Source of the DNA: Clostridiales bacterium
GTDB taxonomy: Bacteria > Bacillota > Clostridia > Lachnospirales > WRAX01
NCBI GenBank assembly: GCA_031265685.1
Contig: JAISCI010000029.1
Coordinates: forward strand, 1 to 50,123
Reading direction: 5' to 3'
DNA: 50,123 bases
This document shows positions 1 through 9,623 of this stretch, piece after piece. Positions within the stretch are counted from its first letter, which is position 1. Every line of letters starts with the position of its first letter. Below the pieces are notes generated by a model. That model did not search any database. It was not told where the DNA came from and saw only the letters and a list, made by a program, of their open reading frames with translations. Made by a program: the position numbers and the translations under genes.

Positions 1-189
1 CATTATAATTAAGATCCGCCAGCCGCTACTCACAGTTCGCCTGATCACGGCGTTTTTTGTTTGGCTGGTGGGTTTTTCAATTATAATGAGTGGTGGATTT
101 TTCGGTTGACAAATACATACAAGGCAAACCCTCCAAAGTACGACAGAAAATCTATAGCATGGGAGTTATGCCGCCTGATACTGAACTAT

Positions 190-215
190 GAATTTTGCCA
201 GAACCCGCAAAATTC
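190..215. repeat. short palindromic element, GAATTTTGC-cagaaccc-GCAAAATTC
   Basis: perfect 9-bp inverted arms around an 8-nt centre. Confidence 0.8.
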
Positions 216-262
216 CTTTACTCGCGCAATGCGCGGCGTGCCGCTGGTACCGGCTGATAGCT

Positions 263-289
263 GAATTTTGCGTGAACCAAGCAAAATTC
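263..289. repeat. 27-bp palindromic element, GAATTTTGC-gtgaaccaa-GCAAAATTC
   Basis: perfect 9-bp arms, 9-nt centre; same family as the copies at 12620, 37915 and 38048. Confidence 0.85.
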
Positions 290-468
290 ATTAATCCATA
301 CATAGCAAAGGGAGTTCCTGATAATGCTAAAGCAAACCAACATGCGGACGTCGGCGTATAACCGGGTCAGCGAGGCGCTGACGGCCGAATTGAAGCGGAG
401 AAGAGAGAGGAGGTGCAGCCATGTTAATAAAAGAAAACATCTTGCGATTGGCGAACGGCGCAATCGAT

Positions 469-496
469 GAATTTTGCTTGAACCACGCAAAAATTC
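469..496. repeat. palindromic element, GAATTTTGC-ttgaaccac-GCAAAAATTC
   Basis: near-perfect arms with a 1-nt bulge; lies in a short ORF (MLIKENILRLANGAIDEFCLNHAKIQSRAR) preceded by a GGAGG site. Confidence 0.8.
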
Positions 497-710
497 AGAG
501 CCGCGCAAGATGATTATTGATGTAAGCGTTCAGAAAGAATGTCAAACATCTCTATGTAAAATGACAACTTTTTTCTCTGTCAAACAAACGAAAAAACGTT
601 CCACATGTACGATAAATCATCGTACACATAAAACATTTTATATACAGCGTGTATCCAATTTTACATCATAAACAGAATCAAAATAACATCAACAGTAACT
701 CTTTATAATT

Positions 711-862
711 GACTACTAGTAATTCCAAACTATCAACTCCTTATAATTTTCTCGATTTTCATATCGGCTTGTCAGACTGTTTGATCGCGAAACATGCTCA
801 ATATTAAACCCGCCGTACAACTCCCGAACAAACTCACAGTCATTATAAGACAGTATGAACCG
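711..862 (-). pseudogene. C-terminal tail of a D12-class DNA adenine methylase (left arm of an inverted repeat)
   Basis: minus-strand translation FILSYNDCEFVRELYGGFNIEHVSRSNSLTSRYENRENYKELIVWNY* resembles D12/Dam C-termini; no catalytic domain present. Confidence 0.6.
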
Positions 863-1079
863 TCCTTTAATCGCCGTTAACAAGCGGATGTCGATTGAGA
901 TAACAGACCGGAGGAATCGAAATGAACCTTGACGAGAGCAAACTGGCGGGACGCTACCAAGTGACCGCCGCGCGCAAGGATAACGGCGAACGGGTGACGG
1001 GTTATTACTACTGCGGAGCGGCGGCAAACGGCATAATATGCCATTGCGTTGTTAACGGCGGTTGCAGATTTTGCGTGAT

Positions 1080-1135
1080 GGAATTTCGCATCGCATTTTC
1101 GCGTGACAGAAGTTTGTATGGTTCACACAAAATCC
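1080..1135. repeat. decayed nested palindromic-element arms (ggaatttcgc, gcattttcgc, gaagtttgt...acaaaatcc)
   Basis: ordered left arms of the palindromic family; most right arms missing. Confidence 0.55.
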
Positions 1136-1141
1136 ATAGGC

Positions 1142-1293
1142 CGGTTCATACTGTCTTATAATGACTGTGAGTTTGTTAGGGAGATGTATGGTGAGTTTAA
1201 TATTGAGCATGTTTCGCGGTCAAACAGTCTGACAAGCCGATATGAAAATCGAGAAAATTATAGGGAGTTGATCGTTCGGAATTACCAATAGTT
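1142..1293 (+). pseudogene. second D12-class DNA adenine methylase tail, right arm of the inverted repeat
   Basis: FILSYNDCEFVREMYGEFNIEHVSRSNSLTSRYENRENYRELIVRNYQ*, near-identical to the reverse complement of 711-862. Confidence 0.6.
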
Positions 1294-1643
1294 AATTATT
1301 TATAGCGGCTATTAGCGTTGTTTTGATTCTGCCTATAGTATAAAATTAGATTCATATGGCATACGAAAACGTTCTATGTGTATAAAGATTTTTGAACGTC
1401 TTGCTGAACGCTTACAGCGACGGACGAAAATTATTCAAGCAGCGTGAAATATTATGCGGTTAATTTAGATTTATAAATGAATTTTATACATTATAAGCGG
1501 ATGGATTATACAAATTCGCAGTCTGGAGCCAAGACAGCCGTTTAACGCGCGTAACGCTCTTATAACGCCATTCCTTTCCCGGTTTATCCCGCTTGCGGGC
1601 TGATTGGTGGTTTGATGTTTTTTGTGTTAACAGTGGATTGACA

Positions 1644-1678
1644 AAAGAACCGCCCCCATGTGCGTGGGGACGGTTCTT
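1644..1678. terminator. bidirectional hairpin terminator at the 3' end of the CE15-like gene
   Basis: AAGAACCGcCCCCA...TGGGGaCGGTTCTT stem with A and T tracts, just beyond the stop codon. Confidence 0.6.
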
Positions 1679-1684
1679 AAAACT

Positions 1685-4600
1685 TCAAAACTGTATAGTA
1701 TACGATTCAGACAGTGGTTCGTATGTAACCGGATCCCAGGCGAAGGCTGTCACCCATCCGCCAACCGAGCCTGTCGCGCCGATATTCACAATCGCCGTGC
1801 CGGAATCGGCCTCCGCCGTGCCGCTCTGCTGACTTATCGCCGTCAGGCGGCCGTCGGCGCCGTATGTAGCGGCGATAAGCTGGTAACCGCGAGGAGACGT
1901 CGTCGTGTTCGTTATCGCAAAGTCGGCTGTGGCGGACGTTCCATCTCCCGCGACGTCTATCGCGATGCTGAACACGGGTTCGGTAAACCGCGCGTAGAGT
2001 ACGAAATACTGCTCGTCGTCACGCTGAGGCGACGGGAATGCCGTCACCGCGTTTCCGCCCGTCTCCGCGTCAAACCAGCCGCGGAATACCAGATCGGTGT
2101 CGGCGAACGCCGCCGCGCCCGGAAGCGCCGGAAACGTGTCGGTCGTCAGCCATACGCCGGATCTGTCCTGACCGGTCTTAAGCGCGACGTCCGAGACAAG
2201 CCTGACGTGGTACGTGCCGTACGGCGTACCGGAAGCGGATCCCGCCTGACTGTACGCGTAATCGCCGTACATCGCGCGGACCCGCACGGTCTGCGGCGCG
2301 CCGTCCGCAAGCCCGTCAACGGCGCCGCTCAGCTTAGCCGCGGATGTTTCGGCAAACTTGACCCAAGACGTCCCCCCGTCGATGGAATACTGATACCCTG
2401 TTATCGTCAGTCCGGTCTGCGCGGCGGGCGCAGTCCAAGATACGGCCAGCTGGCCGCTGGTGCCGGTCGCCGACGCGGAGACGTTCGCCGGCGAAACGGC
2501 CGGCTGATCCACTACGGTGTATGTCAGCGTCGAGGTGCGCAGGGCGTTCGTGTCGTCGCCGAACTTCGTCGTCAGCACGCCGGTGTACGTCCCGGCGGCC
2601 TTTCCCAGTTTCGGGGAGACGTCGTAATAGTACCAGACGTCCGCCGCGTCGTTGTACGTTCCGGTCGCGGGGCCGTCGGAATCGTAGTTGTTCGTCCCGT
2701 TGGCGTCCCAAGACGCGGTGTAATTCTTGTTGGTCGTACCGGTGCCGTAGCTTCGGTGGATCGCCGTTATGACTACGGACGGCACATCCGCGTACCCGAC
2801 GACGAACGTCCCAAAATTGTACGTCTGCGGGACGACGATGTTGCCGTAGCCGTTCGGCGCCAGCCACTGAGCGTAGACCGTCGCCGTTTCGGTCGGCGTT
2901 ACGTTCAGCTGAGCGCCGCCCGTCGCGGCGGTGAACCAGCCGGTCAGGCCGTAAATATCCGGGTTGGTCGCCGTCGTGTATTCGCTGATAACGTTGCGGT
3001 TGGATGGGAGCGCCTTATACTGCCCGTATGTCTCCGGCGTTATCGTTATCGCGTAGGTTGTGTTCGATCCGCCCGTCGTCGGCCATGGGGTTGAAGCGTC
3101 GCTGTCGTCGCGCCAATGCGTCAGCGTCGTGTTGGAACTGCCGGGCGTGTTCAAGCTGAACGTCACGACCCAGCTGCCGTCGGCGTTGACGTTTTTCGGA
3201 ATTCCGCTGCGGATATTAGACGGATCGCCCGGTTCGTCGGTCTCCGACGACGCGCGGACGCGGACGTAATACAGCGTGCCGTTGGTCAGCCCGGTAATCG
3301 CGCCGGACGTTACGGCCTGGCTCGACGCTCCGGGTATCTGCGTCCACGTCTCGGGCCACGTCACCCCGTCCGCGGACGTCTGGTACTGATAACCCGAGAC
3401 GTTGCCGGACACCTCGACCCACGACAGCGATAGCGTGCCGTTGCCTCCCGCGAGCGAATGCCCGTCGTCGGCTGTCGGCAGCAGCACCGCACGGCCAGCC
3501 TGCGGCGCGGAAGGCCGCGCGGCCAGCCCGTTCGATGCGGGACCTCCGCCGGACGCCGCCGCGGCGCGTACGATAAACGCATACAACGTGCCGTTGGTCA
3601 TGTCCGAGCCGGTTGAATTGCGCCCGGTAACGGCGCTCAGCGTGCCGTCCCCGTTATCGGCTACTTGGTTGTAGCCGTCCTGAAGGTCGGCGAAATTCAT
3701 CCATGTGTCTCCGGCGTCGTTCGAGTATTCGTACCACTCCGCCCCGGGCACTGCCGTCCACGTCAGCATGACCCGCCGCGACACGCCGGTGCCTTCGGCC
3801 GAAACAAGCTCCGGTGCGGACGGCACGATATTGATCGTTATGGCGGCGGTCTTGGAACCCGCGCCGGAGACGACGGTCACGGAACCCGTGTGCGAGCCGA
3901 CCGCCAGACCCGTGACGGGCGTTACGGCTATCGTTGAGGATGATTCGCTCGTCGGGTTAACCGGAACCGCCGCGCCGACGCTGAACGAATCGCCGTCCCG
4001 CGTGACGCTCGTAATCGTGAGCTGGTTGCCGCCGACGTTGCTGAAAATAAGATTTTGCGCCGGTATCGACGCGTATCCGTCCGTCGCCGTGAACGTCAGA
4101 GATTCGGTCAGAACCGCCTGATTGTCCAGCAGCGCGTATTTCGCGTATACGGTGATCACGTCTCCGCCAAGCAGCTCCGTCTGCGGCGCCGCGGTTATCC
4201 GAGTGTAAGCCGTGCCCGTCAGGGCCGGCGTGCCGTACCAGGCGACCGCGCCGTAGCCGGTCTTCGACGCGGACGGAAGGTCTGTAGCCGCGCCGTATGT
4301 GTGTACCGCGGGAGCGCCGTCCGCCAGCGTCCCGCCGTCAAGTACGTAGTCGATCGCATACTGTTTGCTAAGAACAAGGTTCTGCCCGGTCACATCCGCG
4401 CCGGAAACCGCGAAGCCGGCTGTCGCGCCTCCCGCGTACCCGTCGGCGGAAACCTCGATTGTGTAGCCGGTTCCGTCGCCCACGCCGCTGATGGTGTAAG
4501 TGCCGTCGCCGGATGTGGCCGCCGAGCCGATCACGGCGTCGCCCTGCCGTAGCGTAACCGAGGCGCCCGCGATATTGACCGCGCCCGGGCTGCCGGTGAT

Positions 4601-7600
4601 CCTGCCGGATACCTTCGCGCCGGAGGACACCACGATATAGATGTTGTACTCCTTCGCGGACTCGGGGGAATTCAGCTTATGGTATATAGTGGACGAGTTG
4701 GTATCCAGCTCGCGTACCATATACGTCACGGGCGTGGCCGTACCGGCGTTCGCGTTCGCCGTCACGCCGCTCTCGGTTACAACGGCGTCCGAGAAGCTGC
4801 GGGCGTATCCGGCGGCGTAATCCACCGTCGATCCGCGGTTGATGAAGAAACGCGGTATGAGAGAGGTAAGGTTCGCGCCCGCGTCCGCCAGCGTTATCCA
4901 TATGTCTTTGCCGCCGCTCGCGTTGGCCTGCTCAACCCAGTTAGTTATCGTCTGTCCCTTGAAGTTAAACTTCTCCTGGCTGTTCGCGCCCGTGTACATA
5001 AAGTTGCCGGAGACCGGCTCGGGCTCGGCGTAGTACCAGCCGTCGCGGCCGGTTCTGCCGCCCGTGCCGCCGGACATGGTGTTGTATCCGCCGTAATAGT
5101 AATCATAGGCGCTCATCGTCTGCGCGACGCTGCTGATCGTGCCCTTGCTGCTCGTAACGCTCACCGCTATGGCGCCCGACACGTTGCGGTCGCCGAAAGG
5201 ATCCTTGGAGATCGCCTCGGCGGGCGCGGTGGTATTGCCCACGCCGCTCGTCGCGGCGTATTTGGCTATCTGGGCGTTCGCGCCGGTTACGTTGTTTCTG
5301 TGCGGGTCGCCGGCAGTATAAAAGTCTACGAAGCTGCTGCCAACGTAGTTATTTGGATCGTACCCGGAGGACGGGCCGAGGAAGCGGTAGACCGCCTTGG
5401 CCATCGACGCGGCGGCCGCGTCCTGCAGGGTGTTGTCGTTGTGGTCGTTTATGCTGGTGTTTCCGACGATAACCATGCGGTCGGGCGCGAAAGTCGCGAT
5501 CAGCTCGTCTTTGTCATACGGCAGATGGTTCCAGAAGCCGAACGAGCCGTTATACATACGGGACTGGCTGCCGATCGGATTGACGAAGGCGAACAGATGG
5601 TTTTCGCGGCCAAGGTTCAGGGTGTACGCGCTCAGCGTCTCGTTGCCCCAGCCGTAATCCGTCGCGTATCCAGCCGTGGTTCCGTAGCCCGCGCCCGTCC
5701 AGTTATAGGCCTGGCCGTAGTTGCTGTAGCGCCAAAGCCCCGCGCCCGAAGCGCCCGAAGCGCCCGGAACGGCGATATATACGCGTTCGTCGAACAGAGC
5801 GCACGCGAACGCTACCTTGCCGTTGATCGAGAAGCCCGTTATGGTGGCGCGTATTGGATAACACTTTTTGTACAGATCGTCGTCCTTATGCGAAAGCATG
5901 TAGGCTTCCAGCACTTCCAGCTGAGCGTGCAGGCTTATCGCCGGTCCCATAATGTTCGAGTAACCGTTGGCCGTCTGGTAGTCGTTGGCATACCCGTTCA
6001 CCGTCGAGCTGTGTGATCCGACCACGTTGTTGCGCGTATCGGTGACAGTAGTGCTGAATGTCATGGTAATCGAGTTGGGAACGGTCAAACCGCTGCCGAT
6101 ATTGATGAACGCGCCCGCCGATACGCCGCTGGCTGAGCCAAGCGTCACCGTTATGTTCTGATTGGCGCCGCCGTTGTACTTAACCACGCCGGTGACGTTG
6201 TTGCCGTTCTTTGCCGTGCTGACGACGGTTATCTCGGGCATCAGGCCGTATTCGTACATCTGTGCCATCTTTAGTACCTCTTCGCGCCGGCCCCCAACGC
6301 CGAACCAGTCCGCGTTGTTGAGGACCTTTCCGTCGTGACCCTCGCCTATACCGTTGTTTAGCGCCACGTCGGGTTCGCCGTATACGTCCGTGTACTCGCC
6401 CTGCGCCGCCTTGTACGTCACGAACTCATACGGGTTCGGCAGCGTCTGCTGCGCGGGCAGGTTGCGCGGGTCGGGGAAGCGCGTGTCATACCACCGCAGC
6501 CCGTCGAACGCCTTAAGCGCGGCGAGCATATTGGCCTGGTTCTCCGTAGCGCTCCACGTATTGTATGCCGCGGTCCACCTGTCGCGCGAATCCGGCGTCC
6601 ACAGGTTGGGACTGGTGTTAAGTCCGTATCGCGCGTCGTTTCTGTTCCAGAACCACTGATCCTGCGTAACCGCCCACGCGCTGTAGGCGAAGCTGTTCGC
6701 GTCCGCCGGGTAGGATGCGGCGCGTCCCGATACCGTCGGCGCGCCCGTCAGCGTCACTATACCCGCCGAGCGGTTACGCGAGCGCTCGTTGTTGAAGTTC
6801 GGCGCGGCGGTATCGGCGTCCGCCGCCACGTAGTTCTTCGCCGACCAGAGCGTCCACGCCGCCGTGCCGCCACCGTTGTGATAGGCCAGCTCCAGGCCGA
6901 CCTCCGTGCCGTTCGTCAGCGGGAAGTCCCAGTCGCTGCCCCAACCGGCTATCTCGATGGCGATCTTGAAAAGCGTGTGCGTCGTGTTGTTCTCGACGGC
7001 GTAAGCCTTGATACGCGGGCCGTTGTACCACGGGTGATTCGTATTGTAGGGCGAGTTGCCCGCGATCATGCCGCCTGAGCCGAACGACGTGTACGCGGTT
7101 CCGTTCGTCGTGGACGCGCCGGATATGTACATCCACCCGGTGGTGTCGGTCTCGAACGCCAGCATCTCGTTGCGCAGATCCAGCTGAATACCGAGATAGT
7201 CGTTGCTGCTGGTGCCTATGCCGGCTGCAGTCGTGTCGGGAGGCGCGCCGCCGTTCGACGTCGTGTCCGCCATGTCGAGCAGCGCGTAGAGCGTCGGCCC
7301 GTCCCACAGGAACTTGACCGTTCCGGTCGGAGCGCCTGTAGTCGTCGCGGTGCGGGCCTCGGTGAACATGCCGTTCACCGTGTAACTCGCCGCGCCTGCC
7401 CAGGCGGTCGCCTCGGCTCCCGTGCCGGTTCCCGCCACGGCCATGTTGACGGAGGTCGCCCCGCCGCCCGCCGCCGGGGCAACGAACGCCGCGTTGGCCT
7501 TCGCGCGGTCATAGAGAATCCATTCGTTGTTGGTATTGCTCCAATGTGCCATGTTCGTGTTGGGACGATAGGCGTACTCGCCGGGGCGCGCCCCGTACGG

Positions 7601-7774
7601 ATACGTTGAGTCGTCCCCCGCCACATACGCGCTGCTTGTCAGCGTCTTGCGCTGATCCAGCAGGTTGCCGACGGGACCGGCGGCGGCCGCCCGCGCCGGT
7701 GTGACCACCAGCGCGGAAACGATCGTTACGACCGCCGTCGCTGCCGCGAAAATTCGCGGCAGTGTCTTTTTCAT
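1685..7774 (-). CDS. very large secreted multidomain protein: CBM9-like N-terminal domain, CE15 (glucuronoyl esterase)-like domain, InlB-type and fibronectin III-like repeats
   Basis: 2029 aa ORF; signal peptide MKKTLPRIFAAATAVVTIVSALVVTPARA; GFSINGKVAFACALFDERVYIAVPGASGASGAGLWR resembles the CE15 GCSRxGK nucleophile region; FN3-like segments (VSWTAPAAQTGLTITGYQYS); GAGGAG RBS. Confidence 0.85.
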   Translation of the reverse strand: MKKTLPRIFAAATAVVTIVSALVVTPARAAAAGPVGNLLDQRKTLTSSAYVAGDDSTYPYGARPGEYAYRPNTNMAHWSNTNNEWILYDRAKANAAFVAPAAGGGATSVNMAVAGTGTGAEATAWAGAASYTVNGMFTEARTATTTGAPTGTVKFLWDGPTLYALLDMADTTSNGGAPPDTTAAGIGTSSNDYLGIQLDLRNEMLAFETDTTGWMYISGASTTNGTAYTSFGSGGMIAGNSPYNTNHPWYNGPRIKAYAVENNTTHTLFKIAIEIAGWGSDWDFPLTNGTEVGLELAYHNGGGTAAWTLWSAKNYVAADADTAAPNFNNERSRNRSAGIVTLTGAPTVSGRAASYPADANSFAYSAWAVTQDQWFWNRNDARYGLNTSPNLWTPDSRDRWTAAYNTWSATENQANMLAALKAFDGLRWYDTRFPDPRNLPAQQTLPNPYEFVTYKAAQGEYTDVYGEPDVALNNGIGEGHDGKVLNNADWFGVGGRREEVLKMAQMYEYGLMPEITVVSTAKNGNNVTGVVKYNGGANQNITVTLGSASGVSAGAFINIGSGLTVPNSITMTFSTTVTDTRNNVVGSHSSTVNGYANDYQTANGYSNIMGPAISLHAQLEVLEAYMLSHKDDDLYKKCYPIRATITGFSINGKVAFACALFDERVYIAVPGASGASGAGLWRYSNYGQAYNWTGAGYGTTAGYATDYGWGNETLSAYTLNLGRENHLFAFVNPIGSQSRMYNGSFGFWNHLPYDKDELIATFAPDRMVIVGNTSINDHNDNTLQDAAAASMAKAVYRFLGPSSGYDPNNYVGSSFVDFYTAGDPHRNNVTGANAQIAKYAATSGVGNTTAPAEAISKDPFGDRNVSGAIAVSVTSSKGTISSVAQTMSAYDYYYGGYNTMSGGTGGRTGRDGWYYAEPEPVSGNFMYTGANSQEKFNFKGQTITNWVEQANASGGKDIWITLADAGANLTSLIPRFFINRGSTVDYAAGYARSFSDAVVTESGVTANANAGTATPVTYMVRELDTNSSTIYHKLNSPESAKEYNIYIVVSSGAKVSGRITGSPGAVNIAGASVTLRQGDAVIGSAATSGDGTYTISGVGDGTGYTIEVSADGYAGGATAGFAVSGADVTGQNLVLSKQYAIDYVLDGGTLADGAPAVHTYGAATDLPSASKTGYGAVAWYGTPALTGTAYTRITAAPQTELLGGDVITVYAKYALLDNQAVLTESLTFTATDGYASIPAQNLIFSNVGGNQLTITSVTRDGDSFSVGAAVPVNPTSESSSTIAVTPVTGLAVGSHTGSVTVVSGAGSKTAAITINIVPSAPELVSAEGTGVSRRVMLTWTAVPGAEWYEYSNDAGDTWMNFADLQDGYNQVADNGDGTLSAVTGRNSTGSDMTNGTLYAFIVRAAAASGGGPASNGLAARPSAPQAGRAVLLPTADDGHSLAGGNGTLSLSWVEVSGNVSGYQYQTSADGVTWPETWTQIPGASSQAVTSGAITGLTNGTLYYVRVRASSETDEPGDPSNIRSGIPKNVNADGSWVVTFSLNTPGSSNTTLTHWRDDSDASTPWPTTGGSNTTYAITITPETYGQYKALPSNRNVISEYTTATNPDIYGLTGWFTAATGGAQLNVTPTETATVYAQWLAPNGYGNIVVPQTYNFGTFVVGYADVPSVVITAIHRSYGTGTTNKNYTASWDANGTNNYDSDGPATGTYNDAADVWYYYDVSPKLGKAAGTYTGVLTTKFGDDTNALRTSTLTYTVVDQPAVSPANVSASATGTSGQLAVSWTAPAAQTGLTITGYQYSIDGGTSWVKFAETSAAKLSGAVDGLADGAPQTVRVRAMYGDYAYSQAGSASGTPYGTYHVRLVSDVALKTGQDRSGVWLTTDTFPALPGAAAFADTDLVFRGWFDAETGGNAVTAFPSPQRDDEQYFVLYARFTEPVFSIAIDVAGDGTSATADFAITNTTTSPRGYQLIAATYGADGRLTAISQQSGTAEADSGTAIVNIGATGSVGGWVTAFAWDPVTYEPLSESYTIQF

Positions 7775-7896
7775 GTCGCATTACTCCTCTCTGTCCGACC
7801 GCGCCCCGCGGCGCGACACCCGCCGCCCGAAATTAGTCAAAGGCGGGCGTTCCCCCCGCGCCCGAGCCGGAATTGACAAAAGCGCCGCAAGTTTCA

Positions 7897-7910
7897 TGAA
7901 ATTACTTTCA
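7897..7910. promoter_or_regulatory. possible operator TGAAAttacTTTCA beside the CE15-like gene promoter
   Basis: inverted repeat at the predicted start of transcription. Confidence 0.3.
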
Positions 7911-7917
7911 CAAGATG

Positions 7918-7947
7918 ATTATAAGTCCGCAACCGTTAGTTTGTCAA
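7918..7947 (-). promoter_or_regulatory. sigma-A type promoter for the CE15-like gene
   Basis: minus strand TTGACA-N18-TATAAT. Confidence 0.6.
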
Positions 7948-8156
7948 TATAATATTATAATTTGCTACGAAATTTTATAAAAATCTTTGCAAATTTGTGA
8001 AAATAGTAGGTAACGCACAGAAGATTTGCGGAATTAACGGGCGTATTGCGCAACGCTCCGCGAAAGATGTTTCACAACAGGGAGGGGGATACCCGTCCGG
8101 TTATCCCCCGTTTCACAGCGCCGGCTCCGAAAGGCGATTCGCGCTTAATACCAATA

Positions 8157-8244
8157 CTAATCTCCATTTTGAGGAATAGAAAAGATTTTTCAAGTCCGCG
8201 CTTCCGCTTTGAAAAATATTTTCTACCAATCTAACGGAGATTAG
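8157..8244. repeat. MITE-like inverted-repeat element, copy A
   Basis: termini CTAATCTCC...GGAGATTAG with internal GATTTTTCAA...TTTGAAAAATATTTTC complementarity; same architecture as 12571-12706. Confidence 0.7.
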
Positions 8245-9541
8245 CATGATCTCCATTTGAGGAATAGAAAAGATTTTTCAGGTGCGCGCCTATATGCTCG
8301 GCGAGCCGCTCGGCGTAATCTTCCGCGTGTTCCGCCCAGAGCCGGTACAACCGGCTGCGGAACTGCGGCGCCGTCAGAATATGCCCGTAGGTGATGTGGA
8401 CGACCTGGCGCGCGTCGTCGTCGTCCAGAACGGACGGAAGGTCGGAATCGGGAACGCCGGAAATATCCGGGGCGCTTTCGGGCGCCGCCTTAACGTGGTA
8501 GAATCGTCGCGCGTCCGCGAAACTCTCCAGAGCGAAGGCGTAAACCTCGCGGAACAGCGCCGGATCCGCCGCCGCGACCACGCGGACCGCCTCGAGCCAG
8601 TTGGTGCCGGCGGTCTTCAGGTGGAAGCGACCGCGCGTCAGTCTGCCGACGGAACGGAACACGGCGAATTTATCCGATCCGGAATGGATCGACAGTTTGT
8701 ATCCAAACCGTTCCGCTATCTCCCGGTGCGCGGCCAGCTCGCGCTCGAATTGGCTTATATCGCCGATATAGTCGATCCCCTTCTGAAACTCACCGCAAAA
8801 GCGCGGCGCGACGGTCGCGGGACGGACGCCCCGCGCGGCCAGACTTTCCGCTACGTACAGATGCTGGGCCGGCGTCGTGGGCGTATCGGTCTCGTCGATC
8901 GACAGCTCGAAATCCACTTTGCCGCCCGCGGGCGCGATGTAATCGTGATAGATCCGCGCGGCGAATTCTATCGCGTCTCCGTACACCGCGCGGCAGCTTT
9001 CGGGATCGTCGCCCGAGCCGGGGCGGATATGATCGGAACAATCCAGCGTTATCATCGTGTACCCCAGGCCGATCGCGGCGGTTATGTCCTCCGGGCGCTT
9101 CAGGTGGTCGGCGTCCGCGCCGTAGCCGCGCCGGTACCCCTCTCGGAAGACGGCGAATGTCGCCGCGTCGAGCACGTCCTCAAAGGACCGGTTCGTCAGC
9201 GAAAGCTCGCGCGCGGACTGCTGAGCGAACACCGGAAACACGTCGTAATCCGCGACGGCGCGGATATGCCCCGGCGTCGCGACGCCGAGGCGATCCCCCA
9301 GGCCGATCGTGCGCGGATTGGACAGTATCGGAGCGGGCGCGGTGAAAGGCAGCAGAGAGCGCAGCGCGGCGGCGTTCGCGCGGGTCAGTTCGCCCCCGCC
9401 GAACGCGTCTTTTACGGCGCCGGCGGTCACTACTATGTCGCGCCCATTGTGCCGCGCCATGGCGAGGCCTCCGTCTTGCACCTCGCTCACCGAGTCCGGG
9501 TACACGCGCGCGCCATCCGGCAGTACGAAATCAATACTCAA
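8231..9541 (-). CDS. uxaE: tagaturonate epimerase family protein (UxaE-like)
   Basis: 436 aa, TTG start; IGLGDRLGVATPGHI, NRSFEDVLDAATFAVFREGY, GADADHLKRPEDI and TLDCSDHI motifs recalled from the UxaE family; beside uronate genes. Confidence 0.8.
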   Translation of the reverse strand: MSIDFVLPDGARVYPDSVSEVQDGGLAMARHNGRDIVVTAGAVKDAFGGGELTRANAAALRSLLPFTAPAPILSNPRTIGLGDRLGVATPGHIRAVADYDVFPVFAQQSARELSLTNRSFEDVLDAATFAVFREGYRRGYGADADHLKRPEDITAAIGLGYTMITLDCSDHIRPGSGDDPESCRAVYGDAIEFAARIYHDYIAPAGGKVDFELSIDETDTPTTPAQHLYVAESLAARGVRPATVAPRFCGEFQKGIDYIGDISQFERELAAHREIAERFGYKLSIHSGSDKFAVFRSVGRLTRGRFHLKTAGTNWLEAVRVVAAADPALFREVYAFALESFADARRFYHVKAAPESAPDISGVPDSDLPSVLDDDDARQVVHITYGHILTAPQFRSRLYRLWAEHAEDYAERLAEHIGAHLKNLFYSSNGDHANLR

Positions 9542-9596
9542 CGGCGTATCACTTCCTTCATTATAATATATAATCTAACTACATGAATGAACAAAA

Positions 9597-9623
9597 ACGG
9601 CTGGGACTAAACATCCCAGCCGT
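9597..9623 (-). terminator. intrinsic terminator overlapping the GH4 gene stop codon
   Basis: acggctggga-ctaaaca-tcccagccgt, perfect 10-bp stem followed by TTTTT on the minus strand. Confidence 0.75.

Noticed and set aside
1658-3094. 478-aa ORF antisense to the CE15-like gene
   Set aside because: Arg-rich, low-complexity translation opposite a clear coding gene; a by-product of GC-rich codon usage.
4679-6016. 445-aa ORF antisense to the CE15-like gene
   Set aside because: No recognisable domain, composition typical of shadow ORFs, sense strand clearly coding.
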